A program made the translations under genes and the position numbers. DNA of 18,013 bases from an uncultured Acetatifactor sp. (GTDB taxonomy: Bacteria; Bacillota; Clostridia; Lachnospirales; Lachnospiraceae), in contig CAJTXE010000060.1 of NCBI GenBank assembly GCA_910580225.1, forward strand, positions 1-18,013. The letters run 5' to 3'. Each line of letters opens with the position of its first letter. Positions within the stretch are counted from its first letter, which is position 1. Positions 7,903 through 15,631 of this stretch are shown piece after piece. The notes below the pieces were generated by a model, which saw nothing but the letters and a program-made list of their open reading frames with translations, searched no databases and was not told where the DNA came from.

Positions 7903-9338
7903 AGACAAAAATATCTTCCGGTCATTTCCGGACACTATTGATTCTCCTGGCAATCACAGGTATCGCCTCCCTCCCTCTGGCAAAGAACGCTCTCATAGCA
8001 GGCAGGGATTTACAGGTATCACTGAGCAAAACGGAAACAATCCTGCAGAATTTGGGAAATGTTTTTCCCCTCCGGCTTCTCCCCTGTACGACGCTTGATT
8101 ACGGGTATGAGGCCGCCTCGTTTCAAAGCGACCTCTTCTACCTGATACCGGTCCTTTTCAGAATGTCCGGCCTTGGTCCGGAAGCCGCTTTCAAATTGTC
8201 CCTGCTGCTGGCGAATGCTGCATGCGCCCTGGTCGCTTACCTGTGCTTCCGGAGCTGTTTCGGACAGGAAAATATCGGTCTGACCGGAAGTATGCTGTTT
8301 ACCTGGTGTCCCTACCGGATAAACGAGATATACGGAAACGGAAATCTGGGGGAAACTTTCGGATGGTGCTTTCTTCCCATTGTCCTTTCAAGCCTGACAG
8401 AATTGACAGCAGAAGATATGGATCCAAAACAGGCCGCTCCTCTCTGTAGAAGGCTGGCGCTTGGATTCAGTCTGCTTCTGCTTGCTTCCACCTCGCTGTG
8501 CTTTGTAACGGCAGTTATGGCGACCCTGTTCTTTCTGTTTATGGGAAGAAAACATCGCTGCCGGGGCTTGTTTCCTGCGGCAGCAGGAACGGCTGCCCTC
8601 TTCTGCCTGGCCAACCTCTGGTTTCTGCTGCCGGCAGGCCTGGCACTGCGGGATGCTGCAGCGGCAGGTACGGTACTCCCCGCGGATATCAGTCAGGAAA
8701 GCATCTATCTCCAGCATTACCTGAGTGTCTTTCTTTGGGGCGGCAGCAATGTATCCCTGGAACAGGGTATGATGAATGTCCAGGCCTTATGTCCGGGAGC
8801 GGCCGGGATGCTCCTGTTGCTTTTCTGGCTGTGGAGTCGGTATACCGGAAAATCAGAAAATCATAAATCGGATTTGGTTGTACGGCGGATGCTTTTCGTA
8901 TGTGTGCCGCTTATGATATTCAGCAGCAATCTGTTTCCCTGGTACCTGTTCCAAAATAAAAACAGGCTGTTCTCCATCCTGCTGTCCTTCTTCCGTTCTC
9001 CAATAAAATGGGGGGCTCCTGCATGCGCTTTACTCATTGCTGCAGCATGTTGCTTCCTCTCCGGCAGGAAGGAAAAGGAACCGGAGCTTTGCCGCCGATT
9101 GCTGTTTCCCGCCGCAGTATCCGTTTCTCTGGGCACAACTTTACTATTACTGAGAAATATGGTGACCCATCGGAATTTCGTCAATCCGGAAGCAGATGGA
9201 TATCCATGGATTCCATTTCAGATCCTTGTCGGAGAATCCGGAGCGTTTCGCATCTGTGAGCTGATCTCTGCCGCCGTATGGGTTGCATGCCTGACAGCAT
9301 CCCTTGTAAGGAGGTTTCAACATGCTGAAAAGATCTGA
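7854..9338 (+). CDS. Polytopic membrane protein, shortened paralog of the preceding gene
   Basis: A 494-aa (or 479-aa) multi-helix membrane protein that aligns by eye with the central membrane part of the upstream 779-aa protein. Compare LIAGRDLQVSLSKTETI with LSGGDLGYHLMRVEGI, then LDYGYEAASFQSDLFYLIPV, ALVAYLCFRSCF, and NLFPWYLFQNKNRLFSILLS with NLFPWDRIQFLNKITATLIS. The N-terminal extracytoplasmic beta domain and the C-terminal beta domain are both absent. In the motif the Asp is kept (Asp52) and the Glu is kept (Glu61), but His becomes Ser56 and Arg becomes Lys59. Start choice is uncertain: 7854 has no ribosome binding site, while 7899 (residue 16, MKTKISS) has a weak GGAAC and an ATGA overlap with a small upstream ORF. 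Its end overlaps the next gene by 17 bp, which indicates co-translation. Activity is doubtful; it may be an accessory subunit. Confidence 0.75.
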   Translation: MHKTVHRQIRNWNKNMKTKISSGHFRTLLILLAITGIASLPLAKNALIAGRDLQVSLSKTETILQNLGNVFPLRLLPCTTLDYGYEAASFQSDLFYLIPVLFRMSGLGPEAAFKLSLLLANAACALVAYLCFRSCFGQENIGLTGSMLFTWCPYRINEIYGNGNLGETFGWCFLPIVLSSLTELTAEDMDPKQAAPLCRRLALGFSLLLLASTSLCFVTAVMATLFFLFMGRKHRCRGLFPAAAGTAALFCLANLWFLLPAGLALRDAAAAGTVLPADISQESIYLQHYLSVFLWGGSNVSLEQGMMNVQALCPGAAGMLLLLFWLWSRYTGKSENHKSDLVVRRMLFVCVPLMIFSSNLFPWYLFQNKNRLFSILLSFFRSPIKWGAPACALLIAAACCFLSGRKEKEPELCRRLLFPAAVSVSLGTTLLLLRNMVTHRNFVNPEADGYPWIPFQILVGESGAFRICELISAAVWVACLTASLVRRFQHAEKI

Positions 9339-10821
9339 TTTTTTAAGAAATCGGAAAATATGGATATTGCTGGGAATTCAGCTGTTCCTGATCGCCCTTG
9401 GCACAGCCGGACTTTTTGAAAGAACCGGAATCGTTATAGATCGGGAACTGACCGGACAGCTTCTGGGAGAAGGTGTCCCGCTGCCTGCCGGAGTCTATAC
9501 AGCCAGATTATATTGTGAAGTAACTGAGGATACTCTCACCACTTTTGAAGTGGCATCTGATGTAGCTGCATTTAAAGCGCTGCTGAGTAATCCGGTCCCG
9601 ATCCGCCCGGATCTATCCGTGCAGGAATGCCAGTTCTATCTCCGCACCGATGCACAGCAGTTCAGAATCGTTATAAACAATCCGGAATCGCTCTCTGTCC
9701 GTTGGGCTGAAATTACGGGCGGCACAGAAAAGCACCGCATTTTTCTGTTTTGGGTTCTGACCGCCAGTCTTGGGCTGGACGGAATTCTGATTCTGGCCAT
9801 GTATCACAGGAAACATCCTCTTCCACCGGACAGAAAGCTTGTTCTGCTGGGAATCCCTGCCCTTACACTCCTGTCCTCCCTGCCGGTGCTGGTGGATTAC
9901 AATGTGCAGGGAAATGCCATTTCTCTCCCTTTGATGCAAATAGAAGCTCTTGTCAGAAGCATTGTCCAGAATTGGCTCTCCCCGGAAGCCAGGGCACTTT
10001 GGCTGACCGAACACGGCTATACTGCTTCCCCTGTTTACGGAGATATGTTTCTGTTTCTTCCGGCCTCACTCCGCATACTCGGGTTCCATCCCACTGCTGC
10101 CTGGCAGCTTTATACTGTGGCGGTCAACCTGGCAACGACGCTCTTCGCCTATCTCTGTTTCCGGAAATGTTTTGAGAACCGGTATACAGGCATGTTAGGG
10201 AGTGCGCTGTACACATTGCTGCCCTTCCGCCTGTCCTTCCTCTATACTGATGCCGCCGTGGGCGCTTATACAGCTATGGTATTTTTGCCCCTGTCTATAT
10301 GGAGCTTTTACAGAATCTGTCGGGATTCAACAGCGCAAAAGGGATATCTGTGGAATGGACTCCTGCTGGCGGCAGGCCTCACTGGAATCCTGCAGTCAGA
10401 TATCACAGTCTTCGCAATGGCATTGGTATGTATGGTAATCCTGTGTCTGTTTTACCGGAAAACAGCTTTTCGTCCCCACACTTTCCGAGTATGGCTGTTC
10501 GCAGCCATACTAATCGCTGTACTGAACACATGTTTTCTGGTTTCCCGTTTTAACCTGTTTCATTCGGATCCCTTTTTCCGTCAAACTGTCAGATCCGCTC
10601 TTCCGACAGGATTCCTGGCCATGGCAGGACTATGGCTGACAATAGCAGCATGTGCTGTCTTCCGGCGATGGGCACTGGGGAAGAAAGCATTTATCATTGC
10701 CGCTGCAGTCCTGGTTTTGGCCAGTACTTATCAGTTAAATAATATTCTTTTAACCCAGGACTGCATTCTCAGAGTTTACTCTGCCCAGAGCCTGTATGGG
10801 TTTGGTTCACCGGATTCTTAA
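9322..10821 (+). CDS. Polytopic membrane protein, third paralog with the active-site motif lost
   Basis: This 499-aa protein has the same N-terminal plan as the 779-aa protein. It has a transmembrane segment (about 13-31), an extracytoplasmic beta domain (about 35-135, with LPAGVYTARLY matching LPRGTYQVQLH), a second helix (about 139-160), then the membrane core. In the core, VDYNVQGNAISLPLMQIEAL aligns with PDYMLSGGDLGYHLMRVEGI: Asp becomes Ala199, His becomes Pro203 and Arg becomes Gln206, while Glu208 stays. Part of the later core, including the FPWDRIQ stretch, is missing. The protein stops right after LRVYSAQSLYGFG, which matches VRVYNAEGMGSAY in paralog one, so the C-terminal beta domain is gone. 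The start is excellent: AAGGAGG seven bases before the ATG, inside the end of gene two. It is expressed by design but probably not catalytic. Confidence 0.75.
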   Translation: MLKRSDFLRNRKIWILLGIQLFLIALGTAGLFERTGIVIDRELTGQLLGEGVPLPAGVYTARLYCEVTEDTLTTFEVASDVAAFKALLSNPVPIRPDLSVQECQFYLRTDAQQFRIVINNPESLSVRWAEITGGTEKHRIFLFWVLTASLGLDGILILAMYHRKHPLPPDRKLVLLGIPALTLLSSLPVLVDYNVQGNAISLPLMQIEALVRSIVQNWLSPEARALWLTEHGYTASPVYGDMFLFLPASLRILGFHPTAAWQLYTVAVNLATTLFAYLCFRKCFENRYTGMLGSALYTLLPFRLSFLYTDAAVGAYTAMVFLPLSIWSFYRICRDSTAQKGYLWNGLLLAAGLTGILQSDITVFAMALVCMVILCLFYRKTAFRPHTFRVWLFAAILIAVLNTCFLVSRFNLFHSDPFFRQTVRSALPTGFLAMAGLWLTIAACAVFRRWALGKKAFIIAAAVLVLASTYQLNNILLTQDCILRVYSAQSLYGFGSPDS

Positions 10822-10843
10822 GTTTCAAAAACTATAGAATACC

Positions 10844-10893
10844 AAACAGCCCATTGGTCTGCCAAATCAACAAAGCAGACCAACGGGCTGTTT
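10844..10893. terminator. Bidirectional intrinsic terminator between convergent genes
   Basis: A 19-bp stem (10844-10862 with 10875-10893; one imperfect pair) has a 12-nt loop. It is followed on the plus strand by TTTATATT and on the minus strand by TTTGG. It lies 22 bp past the third membrane-protein gene and 51 bp past the end of the minus-strand chemotaxis-receptor gene, so it serves both. Confidence 0.85.
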
Positions 10894-10944
10894 TATATTA
10901 CAGATCCGTCATTTCTATCATTTTCCTCTCGAAATACACCCTTG

Positions 10945-11892
10945 TTACACATCCGGGTCCGAATCCTTAATGATCGGTGCAACCTGAGACAACATATTGT
11001 CCACATCCTCAAACATAGCGCTCTTCGTCGTACCCAGATTGTTAGCACGTTCAATATGCCTTACGACATCCTGGAACCGCAATTTTATTCCGTCAAAAAA
11101 CTGGCAGATTACCTGCAGTCTCCGCTGGGACTCTTCGATAACACCCGAAATCTCGGACTGTACGGAAGATGCTCCATCTGCTGCCGCCATGATTTCCTGG
11201 AAAGATTCTGAAGTACTGTTTACGATACCGACTCCCTGCCCCAAAGTCTCCTGGGAATACTGAATACTCTCATTAAGCTGCATGGCGCCAGACTCTACAT
11301 TCCGCACTCCGGCATCCACGTCGTCAGTCAGCTCCTTGATTTCTTTCGCCAGTTCCCTGACCTTTTCTGCCACCACCGCAAAGCCTTTTCCCTGTTCACC
11401 GGCTCTTGCCGCCTCAATGGATGCATTGATTGCAAGAATATTCGTTTCATCCGCAATGGACACAATCTTGCTCATACAGCGTTGGATATCCTTCACGGCC
11501 ACCTGAAGCTGCTCGAAAGTGCTCTCCATGGCACTGTAAGATTCCTGCACCTTTCCGGAAGTAACCTTCAGCTCCTCCACCATATTCTGTGCCCCCGCCA
11601 CGGTATGGGTAATATCCTCCCTCACCTGGGCAAACTGACCTGCGGCCTCATTGATACTGGAAAATGATTGTCCGAACTCCTCCAGCTGAGTCTGAAAATG
11701 ATCCGTCTCGCCCAATACCCCCGCAAAAGAGCTGCCTACCAGACTCAGCTCAGATAAAGATTCCACCTCTTTCCGGGTCAGTTCTTTATGATAATCTTTC
11801 AGGCTGTCCATGACATGCAGGATCGGTCTGAGACTTTTTTCATTATGCCATACCTGCCCGGACTTTTTCCGGCCATTTTTCGAAAATAACAT
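10945..11892 (-). CDS. Soluble methyl-accepting chemotaxis protein (signalling domain)
   Basis: A 315-aa cytoplasmic chemoreceptor: it has no transmembrane segment and is long alpha-helical and coiled-coil throughout. The kinase/CheW-contacting hairpin tip is canonical: ADETNILAINASIEAARAGE then GKGFAVVAEKVRELA (about residues 145-180), flanked by heptad helices. The start is set at 11892 because AGGAG lies just upstream of that ATG; a 15-codon extension has no binding site. It would pass a signal from a partner protein to CheA/CheW or a similar kinase complex. The gene upstream encodes a FIST-domain protein, a family often linked with such receptors, so FIST is the likely input module. The 192-bp gap between them holds a repeat structure and no clear promoter. 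Confidence 0.93.
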   Translation of the reverse strand: MLFSKNGRKKSGQVWHNEKSLRPILHVMDSLKDYHKELTRKEVESLSELSLVGSSFAGVLGETDHFQTQLEEFGQSFSSINEAAGQFAQVREDITHTVAGAQNMVEELKVTSGKVQESYSAMESTFEQLQVAVKDIQRCMSKIVSIADETNILAINASIEAARAGEQGKGFAVVAEKVRELAKEIKELTDDVDAGVRNVESGAMQLNESIQYSQETLGQGVGIVNSTSESFQEIMAAADGASSVQSEISGVIEESQRRLQVICQFFDGIKLRFQDVVRHIERANNLGTTKSAMFEDVDNMLSQVAPIIKDSDPDV

Positions 11893-11907
11893 CCTGTCTC
11901 CTCCATT

Positions 11908-12035
11908 CCAGTTCCGCACCCGCACGAACAATCTCAAACTCCTGCATAGGATTTCCTGACACTTTCATTCTGCCTCACGCAATCCTATGCGGACCTGTTC
12001 GTTCAGATGCTGTTTTCCAATTCCGCATCCGCGCG
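11908..12035. repeat. Nested inverted and direct repeat between the FIST and chemoreceptor genes
   Basis: A 10-bp perfect inverted repeat (gcataggatt 11944-11953; aatcctatgc 11981-11990) lies inside a 6-bp one (acgaac 11924-11929; gttcgt 11997-12002). This is flanked by a 19-bp direct repeat with 16 matches (11908-11926 and 12017-12035). In the minus-strand transcript it would form a long hairpin ahead of the chemoreceptor start. It could be an intergenic repeat family, an RNA-stability element or an operator. Confidence 0.5.
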
Positions 12036-12084
12036 GCCACCCTATCCCAAATGTCGAATTTGGAGACCCGCAGATATTTTTGTT

Positions 12085-13140
12085 TTATTCAAACACAACA
12101 CAGGTCATGGATTGATTGACAAAGCGGTTATTGTAATGTTCACCATATCCCACAAAGCCTGCATGATTTCCCAATGCACTCATTTCCTGCAGATAGCTCT
12201 GCATATAATTGTTTTCGCTGAACAGTTTGTACCGGAACAGACAGTTTACCGAAAAAACTGCCGAGCGTTTCGGAAAATCCCGGTAAATGCTCTGAATGGT
12301 ATTTTTTACTGTTTCCCTGTAGTCTCCTAACTCCAACAAAATCAATACATCGGAATCATTCACCTGACGGAAACATGCCAGGGCGTTGCCGTTAACCTCT
12401 TTAATGGAGATGATACAAGTATCATCTCCATTGATCTTACCAAACGGATTCTTAAAAGTCTGTGTCAGAATCTGCTGGTCTGTCACATGAAGGATATCCT
12501 TGTATACCTGCTTGGCCGGAGTACCGTTCAATGCCCCGATTATGTATTTCGCCCGGTCCGTATTGGAAGCAATAAAGCGGTAATTCCCCATCTGACGATA
12601 AATATTCTCTTTATACGTTTTTACACGCCCTCTCTGATTGCGTACAAGCGCATAAGCCGCCGCATCTTCATAGATTCTGCCGTTTGCCGAAACCTTTCCC
12701 GCGTCACCTGTTCCTCCTACCAACTGGATTCCGTCTTTCTTTAATACAGAATAAATGGTAGTCAGCACACACGCATCATTCCCGGTACAAAAGTCGATGC
12801 ACACCGTATCATGCCGCGACCCTCCTGTCTTTACTACATCCTTCTCCAGCCGGTCAATATACTTCACCGGCATAGCGGAAACCTGCTCCAGCACATTTGC
12901 CGTCGCGCTGATTCCATCGGTAAATGCAATGACACCCACACCTGCTTCCACAATTCTGGTGTCATAGCTCATTCCAATACATCCAATGCTGGGGATCTTA
13001 GGATAAAGCGACTCCAGCGCTTTTACATGTGCTTCAAACTGAGTATTGTTTGAGAACAGCATAATGAACTGCGGATTGCTCAATCCACGGACTGCCTCTG
13101 TCAAATCTCCGTTCCGGCTCATACCAAAAAACTGCCTCAT
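12085..13140 (-). CDS. FIST domain-containing signal-sensing protein
   Basis: A 351-aa protein with the FIST N domain (about 20-190) and FIST C domain (about 200-335). These are predicted small-ligand sensory modules found alone or fused to histidine kinases and chemoreceptors. Family-like stretches are PSIGCIGMSYDTRI and GVGVIAFTDG early, VGGTGDAGK (about 142-150), AVFSVNCLFRYKLF, and the terminal GHAGFVGYGEHYNNRFVNQS. No signal peptide or membrane segment is seen, so it should be cytoplasmic. The start follows AGGAAGG by 7 nt and a promoter lies about 55 bp upstream. It is the first gene of a pair with the soluble chemoreceptor. I infer that ligand binding here is relayed to that receptor. 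The ligand is unknown; amino acids have been proposed for the family. Confidence 0.88.
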   Translation of the reverse strand: MRQFFGMSRNGDLTEAVRGLSNPQFIMLFSNNTQFEAHVKALESLYPKIPSIGCIGMSYDTRIVEAGVGVIAFTDGISATANVLEQVSAMPVKYIDRLEKDVVKTGGSRHDTVCIDFCTGNDACVLTTIYSVLKKDGIQLVGGTGDAGKVSANGRIYEDAAAYALVRNQRGRVKTYKENIYRQMGNYRFIASNTDRAKYIIGALNGTPAKQVYKDILHVTDQQILTQTFKNPFGKINGDDTCIISIKEVNGNALACFRQVNDSDVLILLELGDYRETVKNTIQSIYRDFPKRSAVFSVNCLFRYKLFSENNYMQSYLQEMSALGNHAGFVGYGEHYNNRFVNQSMTCVVFE

Positions 13141-13192
13141 GTAGCTGCCTTCCTTTCCTTTTATCTGTACCTTAAAAGCTCATAGCAGAATG

Positions 13193-13222
13193 ATTATACC
13201 TTATAATAGAGGATATCGTCAA
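13193..13222 (-). promoter_or_regulatory. Promoter of the FIST-chemoreceptor operon
   Basis: On the minus strand -35 TTGACG (13222-13217) and a perfect -10 TATAAT (13198-13193) are separated by 18 nt. The -10 lies 53 bp upstream of the FIST start codon. Confidence 0.75.
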
Positions 13223-13323
13223 CACTTATTCTCAAACTGGGGAAATATCGGGGATGATACTCAATATATTGGGACAAGAAAGCTCATCATTACCCTCCCC
13301 GAATCATTCCGCCCTTAAATTAC

Positions 13324-15318
13324 CTATATTTCTACCAGCTGACAATCATGCTTTTTAAAGAAATCCACTCTCGGTTCCAGATACTTCAATTTATGGTTTT
13401 CCACATCTGCGATATAAAAAGAAACCGGTTCCAATATAGTGTTCCAATTCCACAATTCTTCTCCCAAATTCAGATATTCCCGAAACATTTCACATCCTTC
13501 CGGCGCAATGGGATGAACCAGTACTGCCATAACCTTACAGGCATAAAAACAATCAAGTACAAGCTGTTTTCTGAATTCCGTATCATTGGCGGCATCCGCA
13601 ATCTTTACATTGTTTACCCAGTGCTTGTTTACTCCCCGGATAAAGTCATCCAGGACATAGGAGATCCGGTGAAACTCATGGTTATACATATGACGCTCAT
13701 AATCCAGAACGGCTTTCTCTGTCATCAGTTTTATCTGTTCGTTTACTTCGCCTATGGGAATTTTTCCCTCAAAATGATTCTGTATCCCATAGAAGCAGGT
13801 CCGGATCAGCCGGTTAAACACATTGGTGATTAAATTACCGTCTTTCAGAACCATATCTACGCCGGTTCTCTCTTCCTCTTTCATAAATACCTGGGGTTTA
13901 AAACCCGTACTTTTGGAGGACAGACCCAGACTCATAAAATGCATACGCAGCTGGTCCTTTGTGTAATACTGCAGCAGTTCATCCGCCATGGGCGGCTTAC
14001 ATTCGGAACTGCTGCTGGCTTTTGTATCCATATACAGCAAATGCCTGTTGGCTATGATATGGGACAAGTGCACTGTCTCCATATCCGGCGCTTCCCCTTT
14101 GGGAACCTGCAATCCTGTAAATAAGCCTGTCTGAGCGATGGCATAGAAATAAATGTTATCCTCTCCGATAAACTGATACACTTTTGCTTCCTCATCATAC
14201 CACCACCGGGACAGGTCCTCTTCTTTTCCCTGCTTTTTCAAATAGGCACAGGTAAAGGAAATGGGCGCCCACAGCGATTCCGGCCATACCCAGAAGGTAA
14301 GGTCCTTTAATCCCTCACACTCCGGGAACGGCACACCCCATTCCACATTGCCGGACAGCCGGAAGGGAACCAGCGTCTTTCCGGAAGTATAATGAATGCC
14401 GCCTGCGTCCAATACCTGTTTCGCCCGGTCACGGTCATCCAGATTTTCGAATACAAACACAACAGAGGGTTTCTTTTCCTCATCAATACATTCATGGGGA
14501 GGCAACTTTGCGGCCAATTCCGCCAGGTCACCGATATACTTTCTGGGTACATACAGGAAAGGTTTTTTCAAAAATTCCTCTACGGTTTCCAGTTGATACT
14601 TGCGCGTATTTGTATTTTCCCGCAGGAAATCATTGTATTCCTTTACTGCGGAAATACAATATTCCAAATCAAAATACCAGTTCTCCACATCTCTGAGAAC
14701 AGGTTTCTGATTTGATAAGCAGCTGACGGGATTGATCAGTTCCGAGGGCAGAAACTGATGTCCTGCCGAACACTCGTCGGCATATGCCTTTTCCGAAGTG
14801 CATCCCGGTATGGGACATTTCCCTGTCACCTGTCTTCCGTTTAAAAACATCTTTTTTTCTTCATCATAAAACTGAGGCATGGTCATTTTTCTGATATATC
14901 CGTTTTTGTATAAAGTGCGAAACACTTCCGCCGATACCTGTTTATGAATGGAACCGGCTTGTCCCAGAGCCGATGCTCCAAAGAAATCCAGACTGATGCC
15001 GTAGTTTTCCAGGGTTTTCTTCTGATCCTCATGGTTGCCGCGCACATAATCTTCCAAAGTACCTTCATACCCGGTTTCCTGGAGCCTGCGGTAGCTTTCC
15101 ATGATGGGAGAACCGTAGCAATCCGTTCCCGAAAGAAAGATTACATTGTCTTTTCCAATGCGGTCTCTTAAAAACCGCGCAAAAATATCCGCATGGATAA
15201 ACATGCCGCCTACATGTCCAAAATGCAGACTTTTATTTCCATAAGGCATACCTGCCGTAATCACTGCCCGCCTGGGAAAAATAGGGCGTTCATTTGGAGT
15301 TAACCGCTTACATATCAT
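13324..15318 (-). CDS. Methionyl-tRNA synthetase-like class I tRNA ligase with a variant KMSKS loop (KASSS)
   Basis: A 664-aa class I aminoacyl-tRNA-synthetase-like protein closest to MetRS. The HIGH motif is HFGH (32-35). The zinc-knuckle region reads CPIPGC...ECSAGH (Cys168, Cys173, Cys183, His187), and SELINPVSCLSNQKPVLRDV matches the MetRS stretch after it. Differences from the E. coli enzyme, aligned by eye: KMSKS is KASSS (433-437); the GKD preceding the YFH block is GED; the His301-equivalent is Tyr392; the Tyr260-equivalent is Phe355 (WAPISF). There is an extra segment (VVFVFENLDDRDRAKQVLD, about 286-304) within the catalytic half, an alpha-helical C-terminal domain, and no EMAP-type tRNA-binding tail. 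It could charge tRNA-Met under special conditions, tolerate an inhibitor, or use another substrate. The start has AAAGGA upstream and overlaps a small ORF (ATGA). A leader with a terminator and leader peptide precedes it, and no T-box is seen. I recall similar KASSS proteins in other clostridia, so the variant is not an isolated mutation. Confidence 0.88.
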   Translation of the reverse strand: MICKRLTPNERPIFPRRAVITAGMPYGNKSLHFGHVGGMFIHADIFARFLRDRIGKDNVIFLSGTDCYGSPIMESYRRLQETGYEGTLEDYVRGNHEDQKKTLENYGISLDFFGASALGQAGSIHKQVSAEVFRTLYKNGYIRKMTMPQFYDEEKKMFLNGRQVTGKCPIPGCTSEKAYADECSAGHQFLPSELINPVSCLSNQKPVLRDVENWYFDLEYCISAVKEYNDFLRENTNTRKYQLETVEEFLKKPFLYVPRKYIGDLAELAAKLPPHECIDEEKKPSVVFVFENLDDRDRAKQVLDAGGIHYTSGKTLVPFRLSGNVEWGVPFPECEGLKDLTFWVWPESLWAPISFTCAYLKKQGKEEDLSRWWYDEEAKVYQFIGEDNIYFYAIAQTGLFTGLQVPKGEAPDMETVHLSHIIANRHLLYMDTKASSSSECKPPMADELLQYYTKDQLRMHFMSLGLSSKSTGFKPQVFMKEEERTGVDMVLKDGNLITNVFNRLIRTCFYGIQNHFEGKIPIGEVNEQIKLMTEKAVLDYERHMYNHEFHRISYVLDDFIRGVNKHWVNNVKIADAANDTEFRKQLVLDCFYACKVMAVLVHPIAPEGCEMFREYLNLGEELWNWNTILEPVSFYIADVENHKLKYLEPRVDFFKKHDCQLVEI

Positions 15319-15398
15319 ATTCGTCTTTCCTTTCTGTTAGTTGTTTTTGTTATCACCTGCTTCCCTCTTTGTCGGGGAAGCTCTGACTGTTCCGGCAT
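15315..15398 (-). CDS. 27-codon ORF translationally coupled to the synthetase-like gene
   Basis: The frame starts MPEQSELPRQRGKQ and ends with NRKERRI, a very basic peptide. It has the best ribosome binding site of the locus (AAGGAG, 7 nt before ATG), placed just after the leader terminator. Its TGA overlaps the synthetase ATG (ATGA). It probably loads ribosomes for the downstream gene; a function for the peptide itself is not evident. It is too short for standard ORF calling. Confidence 0.55.
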   Translation of the reverse strand: MPEQSELPRQRGKQVITKTTNRKERRI

Positions 15399-15446
15399 AG
15401 TATATCTCCTTTCCGAATCCCTAAACAAATCAAAATATAATAAAAA

Positions 15447-15481
15447 AACGGCCAAAAACTCGTTTTGAGCTTTTGACCGTT
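15447..15481 (-). terminator. Leader terminator (attenuator) upstream of the synthetase-like gene
   Basis: On the minus strand a 15-bp stem (15481-15467 with 15461-15447; two G-U wobbles) with a 5-nt AAAAC loop is followed by TTTTTATTATA. It stands about 150 nt after the expected transcription start and 128 nt before the synthetase ATG. Transcription must therefore pass it to express the gene, which marks it as an attenuator rather than an end-of-gene terminator. Confidence 0.85.
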
Positions 15482-15511
15482 CGGTTCACATTAACCAGGA
15501 TAAAACACTTG

Positions 15512-15604
15512 TTATGAACACAGCCCAAAAAGCCCATTGCCAATTTCGACAATAAGCTGCTGTTGCTGGTAACTTTTGTTCGTGGTAGCTGAAAATTTTA
15601 TCAT
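15512..15604 (-). CDS. Putative 30-codon leader peptide in the attenuated leader
   Basis: The frame begins MIKFSATTNKSYQQQQ and ends GLFGLCS, between the promoter and the leader terminator. AAAGGAAAG lies 8-12 nt upstream of the ATG. It has four consecutive glutamine codons (CAG CAA CAG CAG) and no methionine run, so it does not look like a simple methionine-starvation attenuator. Ribosome stalling by an inhibitor is another way such leaders work. Its first codon lies in an 8-bp inverted repeat with its own 3' part. Confidence 0.5.
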   Translation of the reverse strand: MIKFSATTNKSYQQQQLIVEIGNGLFGLCS

Positions 15605-15610
15605 GGGCTT
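15530..15610 (-). promoter_or_regulatory. Long-range inverted repeat in the leader RNA that can hide the leader-peptide start
   Basis: aagcccat (15530-15537) and atgggctt (15603-15610) are perfect 8-bp complements. In the minus-strand transcript this pairs the leader-peptide start codon and preceding bases with the 3' part of the same ORF. Translation of the leader ORF would open the helix, so leader translation and RNA folding appear linked. How this reaches the terminator is not resolved. Confidence 0.5.
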
Positions 15611-15631
15611 ATCTTTCCTTTATTGTGTGTC

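Noticed and set aside
10945..11937. Longer 330-aa start for the chemoreceptor
   Set aside because: The extra 15 codons have no ribosome binding site and overlap the direct-repeat element, while the ATG at 11892 has AGGAG at good distance.
13249..13301. Imperfect hairpin (CGGGGATGAT with ATCAT...CCCCG) after the synthetase-like gene as a terminator
   Set aside because: There is a six-base bulge in one arm, a long loop, and no U tract on either strand, so it is not supported as a terminator.
13348..13833. 161-aa plus-strand ORF
   Set aside because: It is antisense to the conserved C-terminal region of the synthetase-like gene; no binding site or family match.
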